In this document: positions 23,123-60,271 of the stretch, piece by piece
Layout of the letters: every line of letters begins with the position of its first letter
How positions within the stretch are numbered: position 1 is the first letter of the stretch
Assembly: GCF_026914265.1 (NCBI RefSeq)
Contig: NC_069135.1
Location: 30,260,738 to 30,324,737, forward strand
Length of the DNA: 64,000 nucleotides
Origin: Mya arenaria
Taxonomy: Eukaryota > Mollusca > Bivalvia > Myida > Myidae
Direction of reading: 5' to 3'
Notes under the pieces: model-generated
Told to the model about the DNA's origin: nothing
Databases searched by the model: none
What the model saw: the letters and a program-made list of their open reading frames with translations, nothing else
Made by a program: the position numbers and the translations under genes

Positions 23123-24790
23123 TTGATTTTTGAATGGATTTATACTTTTCAACTAATGGATAAATTGGCCCAGGAAATGCCGTAAAAAGGGATATATAGT
23201 TGTTTCAAAGAAAACAAAATATAAAATATTCCTGTCTGAAGCCTGCAGTGCGTTCTGTAGGGCGAGCGTTTACCTAGCGTAAGCAAATTGTTCTGTTTTG
23301 TATCCCTGTTGCAACGCAGCGCATACACTGCAAGCGGGGAACCAAACAGCAAGCGTTCGCCGCAAACACCATTACCGAACGTAAGGCTGCAACACCTAAG
23401 ATATTGTGTAAGTAGCCTCAGCTAGACGTCCTCTACCAGGCTCGGCCAAATCACATCCTTGTTATAAGGATTGAGTCCGCTACGGTGTTATTTGTTTATA
23501 TTTAAATGATATTAAGGCAGAACAGTTTTTTGTTTAAAAACCTGATAACACTATCTGAGCTTTTACATTAATGTGGACCTGTGCGCACATGGATGTGTGC
23601 AACTACTGAAAAGTAAAGAATAAAAAATTGATACTGTAGTTTGCAAATGAACTTAGCAAAGCGAACGCGTCATTAATTAAATAAAATCACGTTCATAATG
23701 TCAGCAGTCAACGAAAAACAGTAAATTTCTACAACCGCAAAAACGGTTTCGAACAATAGTTTTTGGGCACTTCAAAGAGTGTCGTTTTTGCATTACCTTG
23801 TTTTCTTTGTGAGCATTATTTAAAGCTACGAGTGAATTCACCGATTGGAATGAAACCAAGTCAAACTGGGAGGGCCATTTACATAAGTTTGCCAAAATTG
23901 CTTTCCTATCCTTTATAAATTTGTGTACCTCTTGTTCATATGTGAATTTACCAAAATAATTATGTTTAAACTAAGTCAAACTGTGCATGAATGGATTCAT
24001 TGCGCGGGTATGTGTCCGCCTCTTTAGTAGTTGATATAACTGAACAAAAGTAGTTAGTCCAGGGGAAACGTCAAAGTATTTGCCAAATCGCTGATGACCG
24101 CATGTCGGATTCTTCTGATGAGGGATGTCAATTGAAAGGCTAATAAAAGCATTCTATTTGAAATTCACTTGTCGAATTTGTCCGGACTCCGAGCCACGAT
24201 CATTCAATGCATCAAAGACTGAAATGATCATTTGCAAATAGTAGTAATAGTACTAGTTCGCTAGGCTAACTCCGCCCATTTTTAATCATTACGGTTTTAA
24301 TTCATGTCATCTTATTATAACATGAGGTTATAAGATAATCGTACGTCTAAAAATTGAAATAACAAGTGGTGCTTTTCAATTCAATTCAATACAACTGCGA
24401 TGTTTGTCTTGACCTTTTAATTAAGCTCTATTAGATAGGTCCTATGTATGTGTTTTATACTGGGCTGTTTCGATTTTGATTGCATAACTGGAAAGCAGTA
24501 AAGTCCAGACTTCAGTTTAAACATATATAATTCAATATGCATATGAAATAGTGTATGTCATACTTCTATACATATGATATATTGACAGAAGCACAGTCAT
24601 TAATTTTCTACCCTGAGGGCTACAATCGGGCAGGTTGTGAAATAACGCGTACGTGTATGTGAGAATCACCGCTGAGTTTAAGGATCGTTTAATACATCAA
24701 TCGTAAGACGTGTACATGTAGGTTCGCTTATTTTACATGTATCACATTCATGTAAGTATCGTACATGTTATTTTCATCGTATACAGTGTA
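23123..24790. other. Gene-free DNA
   Basis: No gene was supported. Short open frames at 23149-23352 and 23701-23895 on the minus strand have no recognisable product. No tandem repeat was seen. Confidence 0.4.
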
Positions 24791-24861
24791 CACCAATCGA
24801 AACACGTCGGCCATTTTTCAACGAAAACAACCACGGGTGTATATAGACTGTTTTCAATTCA

Positions 24862-25244
24862 GACTTCCTTACATTTAACTACGCTGATTTTGATTTGTCC
24901 GAAATATAATGACATTAGGAAAAAATACATAACTAAATTTTACTATGCAAGACCAAGCATGTTTAAATTCATTCAATTATTAAACTCGGAAAATGCTGCA
25001 TGTCTACGAAAACTAGCTTTGTATTGCAAACATGCTTTTAAGCTACGACATACTGCGTTGAATAATAATGCTTAACTTTTAACATGTTGAAATCATTGTT
25101 AGTTCATATATGTATATATGTATAATGCACTCTCGCATTTATCAACTATTGCCATGCCATGTGTTATGTTATTGTAACAACGATGAACTGTATATGTTCA
25201 AGTTAACAATAAATATTCTGTTCTGTTCTGTTCTGTTCTGTTCT
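24862..25244 (+). mobile_element. 5'-truncated LINE, 3' end with pentanucleotide tail
   Basis: The frame ending with TAA at 25073-25075 encodes the C-terminal tail typical of many invertebrate non-LTR retrotransposon polyproteins: HLTTLILICPKYNDIRKKYI, then FYYARPSMFKFIQLL and a basic end. It is followed by an AT-rich 3' tail with AACAATAAA and a short (TTCTG)n run at about 25216-25244, the usual 3' microsatellite of CR1/L2-like elements. The reverse transcriptase and endonuclease domains are absent, so this is a dead-on-arrival 5' truncation. It sits inside a copy of the MITE seen at 21124-21456. Confidence 0.7.
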
Positions 25245-25375
25245 GCTGAAAGTAGATCGCGTAGTAATTTCAATTTACCAGTTTAACCTAAAAACTTTAT
25301 TCTAAGGAACCTTAATTATTTATGCAATTATACACTAAACTGTGAATCAATTCAAACTTGGTAAAACAATACAAT

Positions 25376-25440
25376 TAATCATTATTAATATTATTATTAT
25401 TATTACTATCATTATAATAATTATTATTAATTCTTATTAT
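25376..25440. repeat. ATT-type microsatellite
   Basis: A run of imperfect ATT and TATTATT units; simple sequence. Confidence 0.7.
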
Positions 25441-25457
25441 TACAAACTACTTTTACT

Positions 25458-25590
25458 TATGCACTAGTCAATTGTAACCACGTCCCCCCAGGTCCGGGGG
25501 TATACCGGGGATAGCCGGGGGAAAGGGCCGTGTTTTTACTTTCCAGGTGGCCCCGCAGGGCCGGGTGACCGCGGTGGTTTTGTCTTAGCG
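25458..25590. mobile_element. MITE-like element, CAATTGTAACCACG family, partial copy 3
   Basis: Starts ATGCACTAGTCAATTGTAAC and runs through the GC-rich blocks shared with 3414-3707 and 21841-22203, up to GCGGTGGTTTTGTC. The right inverted end is missing. It is inserted in, or abuts, the right part of the LINE-bearing MITE. Confidence 0.6.
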
Positions 25591-26588
25591 CCAAATTAAG
25601 CGGAAGAAAGAAAAAGAAGTCCATGTGTTCACGTTTCATAACAAGTAGAGGCCTAAGACCATAGCTATATTTACTATATGTTTCATTTACCTACGTAAAA
25701 TTATAAATGCAATCTTGATGAAAACATATACTTTCTGATTTGAACCCCCACCCCTAATCCACCATGTTTACCGGCCATTAAACAACCACTTGCACTAGTT
25801 CAAACTTCACGGTAAACTGTTAACGTAATTTGATTTTATTCTTCCACATTTCACGAAATTTATATTGGAATTCATTAAAACTTCATTATTTTCTATTTTT
25901 CTAGACCCTCTCAACTAGTTAATATTACTTGCAGCATTAATATCAGTCAGAAATGTCCAGAAAATATGTACAAAACATGTGCAGTACTTTGTGTGTAGTA
26001 ACATCCGGATCTTGAGCAGACTTTGATAGCTAGTGTTTTACAACCTGTATAACCCTCTACGTGATGCACACTGTCTGATTGTCCTTCATTATCAGTATTG
26101 TCTGTACATATATCAAGTGTATATTTTAATATGTTTAAGTTTTGAGAAGGTTTAAATATTTGCAAATATACCTTTGCTTTGCGTATATTTAATCTAATAT
26201 ACTCTTTGATTTAAATATTTAAAATCTAAATATTCTGTTGGCATTGTAATAAAGAGTGCAATTTAATGTTTACATACTTATTTAAACGTACATTATTAAA
26301 TTTGAGCACTACCATACGAAATCTGTTATTCTAGCACTTTCCTTAAATTAATAAACAGATATACTATGGATAAGCCAATGTACTTCATACAATAAGTTGA
26401 TAAGGTGTTGGCTGGCTATTTCATTACACTGTAACCTACCTTGAAGACTCCATTTCATTAATGTCGGCACTGATAGCGGCGCTTTTGGAGTATCTTTAAT
26501 AAGCGGATATCTATTCATTCCTATCGGCAGTAGCAACTCAAGCATAACTTCTCAGTCACCAGTAGCAGCAGGTGGTGACTTTCGTGAC
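25591..26588. other. Region upstream of the aminopeptidase gene
   Basis: AT-rich DNA with no other gene. The coding frame that begins at 26589 stays open upstream past a possible acceptor (CTATCGGCAG at about 26530), so an unseen 5' exon could lie here and extend the cytoplasmic tail. No TATA box could be assigned. Confidence 0.4.
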
Positions 26589-52567
<25,979 letters not shown>

Positions 52568-53312
52568 CTTTTGACATAATATTTTGTTATGTATAATTGT
52601 GTATATATTATCATGATGTGTGTTGGATGCATGTTTTTATATGTTATAAAAATATATTTGCCTTTAATCGCCGAAAGTATCAATTCGAAGAGTGACACAT
52701 GCACGGTATATACGACTAAACTAACATTTGTTGAACAACTGCTGTATTCAAATAGCTTTAAATTCTATTCACTTTAATATAACATTTTATACGGATCTTA
52801 AATATTCTGTTATTGATATTGTATTATCAGAAGCTATTGCTCAATCATTGTTCGATGGAAAAATCATCTTGTCAAAACGTTCATTCCAAGAAAAAATACG
52901 TCAAAAACGACGTCGAGAATGTCACATAGTAACATGCATTATTAAACAAACATGAACATGACTACAAAGTAGGTAACTATTAACGTTTTGTAACTTTTAC
53001 GCTGTCTTGGAACGGGTTTCTGGTTAAGCTCCTGTAACTATGTAACAGTGTGTTTGAAATTAACTAAATACCCTTGTATTAGTATCGCTCTACGACATTT
53101 CTGCAAAACGGATTGTCCGTATGAGAACATGCTAGCAGCAAGCTTGTTTAATTACAGTAGTTTATGAATTCGACTCAACAAGGTTGAATAATAATCATAT
53201 ATGTGTGAATATAAGCCAATCATTTGACACCTGTACAAATCGTTTGTAGAATTTATTTTACAGGTATTTTAAAGTTTGCGTTACGCGTTTTGTACTCGGA
53301 TTTTATAAAAAT

Positions 53313-53322
53313 AATAAATAAA
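53313..53322 (+). other. Candidate poly(A) signals of the aminopeptidase gene
   Basis: Two overlapping AATAAA hexamers about 750 bp after the stop codon, the first clear canonical signals downstream. They would give a 3' UTR of about 0.75 kb. Confidence 0.45.
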
Positions 53323-53360
53323 AAAAACAATTAAATATGAAGTGGTTTTGTCCTTTCATA

Positions 53361-53619
53361 GCCCAATGAACCGATTGTTCAGGACTTCGTTAAAGTAAAC
53401 GGCGTTGTAAATGTCACGATCTTGAAGATTAATGGATACACTTGCCATCTGCAATGTCCTAAACAATATTTATGTGAAAAACATTTGAGACAACCTTTCA
53501 GCTGTAGTTGTTTCATTTAACTATATAACACATAATCAAATTATTTACGGTCAATAGTTAAGAACGAAGGCGGTAATCACGTTGCTAACTTGAACCATGT
53601 TCTGAACAATTGACCCAAT
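53361..53619. mobile_element. Foldback MITE, CCGATTGTTCA family, copy 3
   Basis: The left end AACCGATTGTTCAGGACTTC continues GTTAAAGTAAACGGCGTTG; the right end is the rough reverse complement, GAACCATGTTCTGAACAATTG. It is more diverged than the copies at 8788 and 11395. Confidence 0.6.
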
Positions 53620-53749
53620 TTGTACTAGAACGTCATTGCGACAAGTGTGCAGTAATGCGCATAAATTCTAGTTTAAACAACTATTTAACTCGATTTTCCC
53701 TGACCGTTCCTATGGGGTAATTCCATCACTTTTTAAAAAAGTTACTTTG

Positions 53750-53890
53750 AATCATTTATGGTCTGTTTGTCCGTATGTGTTTCTGGTTCGGTGTCCATTT
53801 GTCCCTCGCCTTGTGCCTCTAAACAGGCTAAATATTTGATATCCGGACTTTTCCCTGTAGTTTTCATTGTATTATTTATCAGCATCTTAA
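53750..53890 (+). repeat. Dispersed repeat with CCTTGTGCCTCTAAACAGG
   Basis: Shares GGTCTGTTTGT, CTTGTGCCTCTRAACAGG and following bases with 42778-42960 in the aminopeptidase gene. A weaker match (TTAGCCTTGTGCCTTAAA, then TTATTTTTTGGGTTCTGATC) lies at about 30800-30870. All are plus-oriented. The family is not recognised. Confidence 0.45.
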
Positions 53891-54055
53891 CGCGGATCTA
53901 AAACCCCCATCTTTCTTATTTTTTTATAAAATAGAACATTCGTTTACAATACGGAACACGTTTGATAAAGTATGCGCTTCCATTTTACAGCCATTATTGG
54001 TCTAAGCGATCTCTAATTTCCTCTTAATGAGTTATTCCAAATTTTGTTATTGTAT

Positions 54056-56692
54056 TATCCTATAAGACAAGCCGTTTTGACAAGTAAATTGCATTAAATG
54101 GAAGATTTTGTTTATTAATAATCCTGATGGGAAATGATTGACAACACAAGTGTTATATAAAATGGTTAGTTCCTACCAATGAAGATATTTAACTTTGATA
54201 GCTGTTTAATGTATGTTGTTTTGAAGTTTAGCCAGGAAGTTCAGTAAGTATTTCACCCCATGAAGTGACAAAGTTCAGCATTAATATTCCTTTGATTGAA
54301 TTTACTACTATAAATGATACATTCTTTATATACTATAAACGATACATTTTTTACACAAGCTGGTTTAAACTTGTATTGAGTCCGTTCACCGAGATTGCTG
54401 ATGACGATATTTTGAAAGTTGTGTAATTTATGTAGTCTTGTAAAGCGATGTTACGTATGTAGCGCCTGTCCTTAAACTTAAGCCAATTGTACAAAACTGG
54501 ATTATTCATTTATTTGGTAAAAGTTAGCCGAATGTTTATTGGTCGATAAGAATTATTGGATAAATATTGACCAATCAAATCATTCAAATGCACAAACTGC
54601 CCGAAAGATAACAATTGCTGCTGCAGCCAATTGCACTAAACTTGGATAAGATGTACACAGTTTATATTTAGGCTTGTTTGCATTTTTAAATGATATGATT
54701 GGTCAATAGTAAATTTTGGTTGGTGTTGACCAGTAAGTTAACATTTTGGCTAACTTTGACCAAACCACATATTTGACTTGCTGGTGCCAATGAAGAAGAG
54801 CAGCTTCTGGTTGAGGAAGTGTTCGAATGCGTCATGGACACTCAAAAAGCAATTATTGGGTTATTCTCTGACAAAAACGACGATGCGGCAAAGGTTTGTG
54901 AATCTATGAATAGAAACAATTCCAAATTTTAAATTGATGTTTGAAATGCTACAACATCTAAAGTTCTAATGCGATTCCAGAGATGCACGCATAACCTTCC
55001 AATTGCATTTAAATTCCAAAGAACACAACACCTTCGTAATACCAGATTCTGCAAAACAACGCTTCTTATTTTTAAAGCGGGTTTAGTTTTATTATCCTAG
55101 AGAACAACACGGAGCACTTTGCACAGCAAAAATAACGCGACGTCACGTTTAACGTTACGCCTTTTTTACTTATTTTACATATGAATAATCTTGCTAAGCA
55201 ATATTCTTTAGAATAACAACACAAGCAGATAGAGCCAACTGACATTAACAAAAAGCGTTTTTACCAATAAAAGATTAGCCACCACATTGGATATTGTACA
55301 TCGGATATCTTAATTCGAAGCTGTCGTCAGTGTATGTACATGGAAACATATTACAACTAATAACTTACGGTGTAACAAGTGATTCAACGTTTTTTTTTAT
55401 CATCAGTCACGCTATTTTGCACACTTATAATAAAGCCCTTACCCAGAAAAAAATAATCCGGCGTGTGTTCTTTACACCCGATACAGCCTCGACTGAGACC
55501 AGCGGGATGGGTTTTACGGGGTTTTGCAAATTATCTGGTTTGTAGGACCATCTAGAAATAAATAGTGGCTTCCACAGCATCTTGGCTTCGAAAACATACT
55601 TTTGGCGTATACCCCACCAACCGATGGGGGAAAATTTCCTCTTTTGGTATCATAATTCAACTTTAATAATACAATGGAAACAACAATTCTCTGAGGAGCT
55701 GTAAGCCTTAATGTATCAATGTAGGCGCGGACAGTCTATAAGCACCAATAAAGATATGACTTTTTTTCTTACACATAAATATCATCAAATGTAATATTTA
55801 AACACATTTTGACAAATGCTTTTTCAGGCAGCCATAAAAGATGAATTTGTGAAGGAGTCGATACCAAAGTTGGCCAAATACGTTGAGTTGAGATCTGGGA
55901 AGGGAAAGAACGGATACATTGTCGGATCAGCGGTACGAATGTTAAATTATTCCATGAGTTTAACCACGTATTTTCCTTTGTCACCGTTTGTCAGTTTCGG
56001 CACCTTAAATGAATAATCCGTATTAGAGTGATTTGTTCACGCTGTATAGAGATAGAAAGCTATATTTCTCTGTCCAAATATGCTTCCATCTGTTGCTTTG
56101 TGGTGTATTTTCAAACAAATGTACTATGTGGTTCAAACAGTACTGACGATATTAACCAAACTGTGATCAGTTCTGTTTTTGGTCTAACTACATATTCTGA
56201 CATTCTTGAAATGCTCTAATGTATAGTTATTTCATGTAAGATTGTTATAAGTGGTGACATTCTAAACAGCCATGACGACAAAAATGCATACTTCAAGTGT
56301 GATGTCATTCAAGTTAACAGGTCATATGCAACTTGAGTTCATTACTTTCACTCCACTATGATCCGAAACTTTATTATAATCACTATGACATCGTTAAATA
56401 GTATGAACACCCTTCTGTTCACGTATTCCCATATGAAATACACATACACAAATTTGATAAATTGTTTGTATTCTTATAATCATATTCTAGTATAACTAAA
56501 GGGTTTATGTCTGTATTTTAGTTATCTCTGGCAGACCTTGCAGTTTTTAACTTTGTTGACCAGACCGGAGGACTCGGGTTGGTGGACGCATGGAACAAAT
56601 ACCCTGTTATCAAGAATCACCAGGAAAAGGTCAAATCCGAAAAGAAAGTTGCAGAATGGCTCAAGAAAAGACAAGAGTATGAGCAAAAATAA
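54056..56692 (+). pseudogene. 5'-deleted duplicate of the sigma-class GST gene
   Basis: This is a near-identical copy of the downstream GST gene that keeps the tail of exon 2 (54229-54243, with its donor GTAAGT), exon 3 (54777-54893), exon 4 (55828-55932) and exon 5 (56522-56692, stop TAA). Exon 1 and most of exon 2 are absent: sequence matching 59508-59630 (here 54108-54224) is joined directly to sequence matching 61839 onward, a deletion of about 2.2 kb. A second deletion of about 170 bp removes the intron end before exon 3, including its acceptor. Exons 3 and 4 differ from the intact copy at about one position each, so the duplication is recent. Exon 5 supplies the missing C-terminus of the family: LSLADLAVFNFVDQTGGLGL to WLKKRQEYEQK. 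It cannot make a normal GST; a truncated transcript remains possible. Confidence 0.8.
54538..54575. repeat. 24-bp inverted segment between ATTGGTC/GACCAAT arms
   Basis: The 24 bp at 54545-54568, bounded by ATTGGTC and GACCAAT, is the reverse complement (two differences) of the segment at the same place in the intact copy (62159-62182), with the same arms. The flanks on both sides are collinear. A small inversion between the inverted arms occurred in one copy after duplication. Confidence 0.8.
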
Positions 56693-57907
56693 ACTATAGT
56701 TGTGGGCGCCGTTTGTGTTGTTATTCGGCATTGCAATACGTTGTCTTTAAATAGAGGTGGTTAACTCTTAGTATAATTGACCGTCAATGATGTTACTTAA
56801 ACTAGGATTTGATCCATTCGAATGGAATGATGACGAACACATTTGTATTGCGTTAATCATCACTAACCAATTGTGTAAAACTGGTATGGTCAATGTAGCC
56901 CAAATGCTTATTGATTGGTCAATGACTAGATTAATACTATTAACCAATCAAATCACTTTAAATGATAACTAGCCTAAAATAACCAATGGACAACTTATCC
57001 AAGTATACAGTTTGTGTGTCTTGCTCAAGTTCAATTGATTGCCATCTCTGCAAATGAACAATTATCACCATAAAAATGTTTTAAAATTCTCATTATGTCC
57101 TAGTTATATAGTATGTGATTTGTCTTCATCGTTTATTCTTTCCCTGCAATGTGTTTGTTTTAAGTGTTCACTATATATGTCCTGAATAAACAATTAAAAA
57201 TATTAATATCAGTTTTCTTTGTTTCCAAAATATACCGATCAGACAGGTATATGATACCAGTTGGATATTTGGCATTGCAATTTGAAGATAACCTTATGAA
57301 TAGATCATAGTTGCACTTTGTTTAAGCATGTTTGAACTGTTGTGTCAGTCGTGAAAACAGAATAATAGCTTTAATAACTCCCTTTATTTTAACGAGTATT
57401 TAAAAGGAGTAGAGGTTTGGGGTGCTGTTTGGACTATTCAAAGCATTTCCTTTGCAAATATGATCGGCATCAATATCAGTATTTTTTTATGTTTTAATAT
57501 TTTTTTTTTTAAAACACGCTCTTCAAGTGATCAATGTCGATATTTAAGTGGGCAATTTCAGTTCAATCTTGGTCATTCTACAGCAAGACAAGTAATGTTT
57601 CCTAATAGTTAAGTACGGTAACCCTCTTCACTCTCTTTCATTTATCGTGATTGATTTTCATTTCTTTGATCAATTAAACGAAATCAAGAAAATAATATTT
57701 CGATTGGAAACAGATGATTATCGATTGACCTCAAATTTGGCTTAAATTGGTGGCATTCTACCATAGGTTAACCGATATGCCATGCACAAATTGCTATCAA
57801 TATAAAAACAACAACACGTCACATCAATGCATTATGAAATATTTTTGTAAAGAATACAATATTAGTATTTTTATTATATTCAAGCTAAACCCTATCCTAT
57901 GAGACAA
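56693..57907. other. 3' flank of the GST pseudogene and intergenic DNA
   Basis: Contains an AATAAA at 57185-57190 that could end the pseudogene transcript. At 56905-56965 there is a short inverted repeat, TGCTTATTGATTGGTCAATG with TTAACCAATCAAATCACTTT, related to the TTGGTCAAT hairpin in the GST intron (62145-62200), so this hairpin is a small dispersed element. No gene was seen. Confidence 0.5.
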
Positions 57908-59490
57908 GCCAGTGCAACTCTGAATAACGTTGTCACAGCAGACATTACAGTGCAATAACGCTGTTATAGAAGGCAAATCAGTGCAGCAACAGATGTAACA
58001 GATGGCATATTCGTGCAACAAACATATTATAGAGCGCAATTCAGTACAACAACGCTTTTAAAAGAGGCAAATCTTTGCAAGATCGCTTTAATAGAGTACA
58101 TTTCAGTGAAACAACGCTCTAATAGAAGGCAAATCAGTGCAACAACGCTATTATGGAAAGCAAATCAGTGCAATAACGCTATCATGAAATTTAAGTCAGT
58201 GCAATAACGCTCTAACAGAAGGCAAATCAGTGCAACAACGCTATCATGGAAATCAAGTCAGTGCAATAACGCTCTTACCGAAGGCAAATTAGTGCAACAA
58301 TGCTATCATGGAAATCAAGTCAGTGCAACAACGCTATAATGAAAGGCAAATCAGTGCAATAACGCTATCACGGAGGGCAAATCAGTGCAATAACGCTATC
58401 ACGGAGGGAAAATCAGTGCAATAACGCTATCATGGAAGGCAAACTAGTGCAACAACGCTATCACGGAGGGAAAATCAGTGCAATAACGCTATCACTGAAG
58501 GCAAACTATTGCAACAACGCTATCACGGAGGGCAAATCAGTGCAATAACGCCATAATGGAAATCAAGTCAGTGCAATAACGATATCATGGAAGGCAAATT
58601 AGAGCAACAACGCTATCACGGAGGGCCAATCAGTGGAACAAGGCTATAATGGAAGGCAAATCAGTGCAACAATGCTGTCATTGAAGGCAAATTAGAGCTA
58701 CAACGCTATCACGGAGGGCAAATCAGTGCAATAACGCTATAATGGAAGGCAAATAAGTGCAGCAATGCTATAATGGAAATCAAGTCAGTGCAATAACGCT
58801 CTTACCGAAGGCAAATCAGTGCAACAATGCTATCATGGAAATCAAGTCAGTGCAACAACGCTATAATGAAAGGCAAATCAGTGCAACGACGCTATCACGG
58901 AGGGCAAATCAGTGCAATAACGCTATCATGGAAGGCAAATTAGTGCAACAACGCTATCACGAAGGGAAAATCAGTGCAATAACGCTATCATGGAAGGCAA
59001 ACTAGTGCAACAACGCTATCATGGAGGGCAAATCAGTGCAATAACGCCATAATGGAAATCAAGTCAGTGCAATAACGCTATCATGGGAGGCAAATTACAG
59101 CAACAACGCCATCACGGGGGGCAAATCAGTGCAATAACGCTATCGTGGAAGGCAAACTAGTGCAACAACGCTATCACGGAGGGCAAATCAGTGCAATAAC
59201 GCCATAATGGAAATCAAGTCAGTGCAATAACGCTATCATGGAAGGCAAATTAGAGCAACAACGCTATCACGGAGGGCAAAGCAGTGGAACAACGCTATAA
59301 TGGAAAGCAAATCAGTGCAACAATGCTATCATAGAAGGCAAATCAGTGCAACAACGCTATCACGGAGGGCAAATCAGTGCAATAACGCTATAATGGAAGG
59401 CAAATCAGTGCAACAACTCTATAATGGAAATCAAGTCAGTGCAACAATGCTAAAATGGAAATCAAGTCAGTGCAACAACGCTATCACGGA
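57908..59490. repeat. 31-bp tandem repeat, about 51 copies
   Basis: The unit is GGCAAATCAGTGCAATAACG followed by CTATCATGGAA or CTATCACGGAG, repeated every 31 bp with many variants (AACAACG, AAGTCAGTG and so on). Because 31 is 1 more than a multiple of 3, open frames cycle through three registers and give 31-residue repeats such as QCNNAIMEGK; I consider them non-coding. The array lies in the 5' flank of the intact GST gene. Confidence 0.93.
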
Positions 59491-60123
59491 ATCGGAACGG
59501 AATCATTTGTTTATAAATAATCCTGATGGGAAATGTTTGACAACACAAGTATTATATACAATTCTGTGTTTTTACCAATGCAGATAGTTTGATAGTTGAT
59601 TGATGTTTGTTGTCTTGTAGTGATGTGTCTCTCGTTTAGTACTCAATTGACCTTTAAGCAAGATTTTGGTTACATGCAAGGTTGCTGTACCTGTAGTTGA
59701 TTTTAGGACATTTCAATAGTGTTGATTGTTTTTAAATTTGAAGAAATATCACATATGTAAACAATAGTAGCGATCAATTATGAGTCGGTGTAAGTGTCTT
59801 TAAATCTGTCGTATACTTAAAACAAAACTATATGCTAAGTAAGAAACCAATTTTATTTTATTTGTATTTATGTACATGGAACAATGCACATGCGCAGTTG
59901 GCCTTTTGTCGCAAAAGATATCCTATATAGAAATGAACTCTTCTTGAGCGCAGCGAATATGTCCTGAATTATAATACCAGAATATTGGAATCGATGAATA
60001 TCAGCAGAAATCTAGGACGGAGTCGTCCCAGAAATTGGATATTTCTAAAACTGTGACGTCCTAGAAAAAAATGTATTTTTATTTAAAATATCGAGTCATA
60101 AACCAGGACATTATGATATGGTG

Positions 60124-60136
60124 AATATATATATAA
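60124..60136 (+). promoter_or_regulatory. Candidate TATA box of the GST gene
   Basis: ATATATATATAAACC lies about 140 bp before the GST start codon, with a purine-rich stretch (AGTGAGAGGAGG) about 35 bp downstream where transcription could begin. It was assigned by position only. Confidence 0.35.
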
Positions 60137-60271
60137 ACCATCGTATCGAGCCAATACCACACACAGTGAGAGGAGGTTACGAGCGTTTAAACTACTACCT
60201 ATTACTACTACCCTAGCACATTCGTACTCGACTCAACGTTAAATATAACGAATACAATCTAAAGAATAAGC

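Noticed and set aside
55294-55545. 83-codon plus frame in GST intron 3 of the upstream copy
   Set aside because: Intronic; the equivalent region of the intact gene does not keep the frame, and there is no similarity to known proteins.
57908-59490. 31-bp repeat array as a possible CRISPR or coding repeat
   Set aside because: Units are contiguous without unique spacers, the host is an animal, and the open frames cycle through all registers of a unit whose length is not a multiple of 3.
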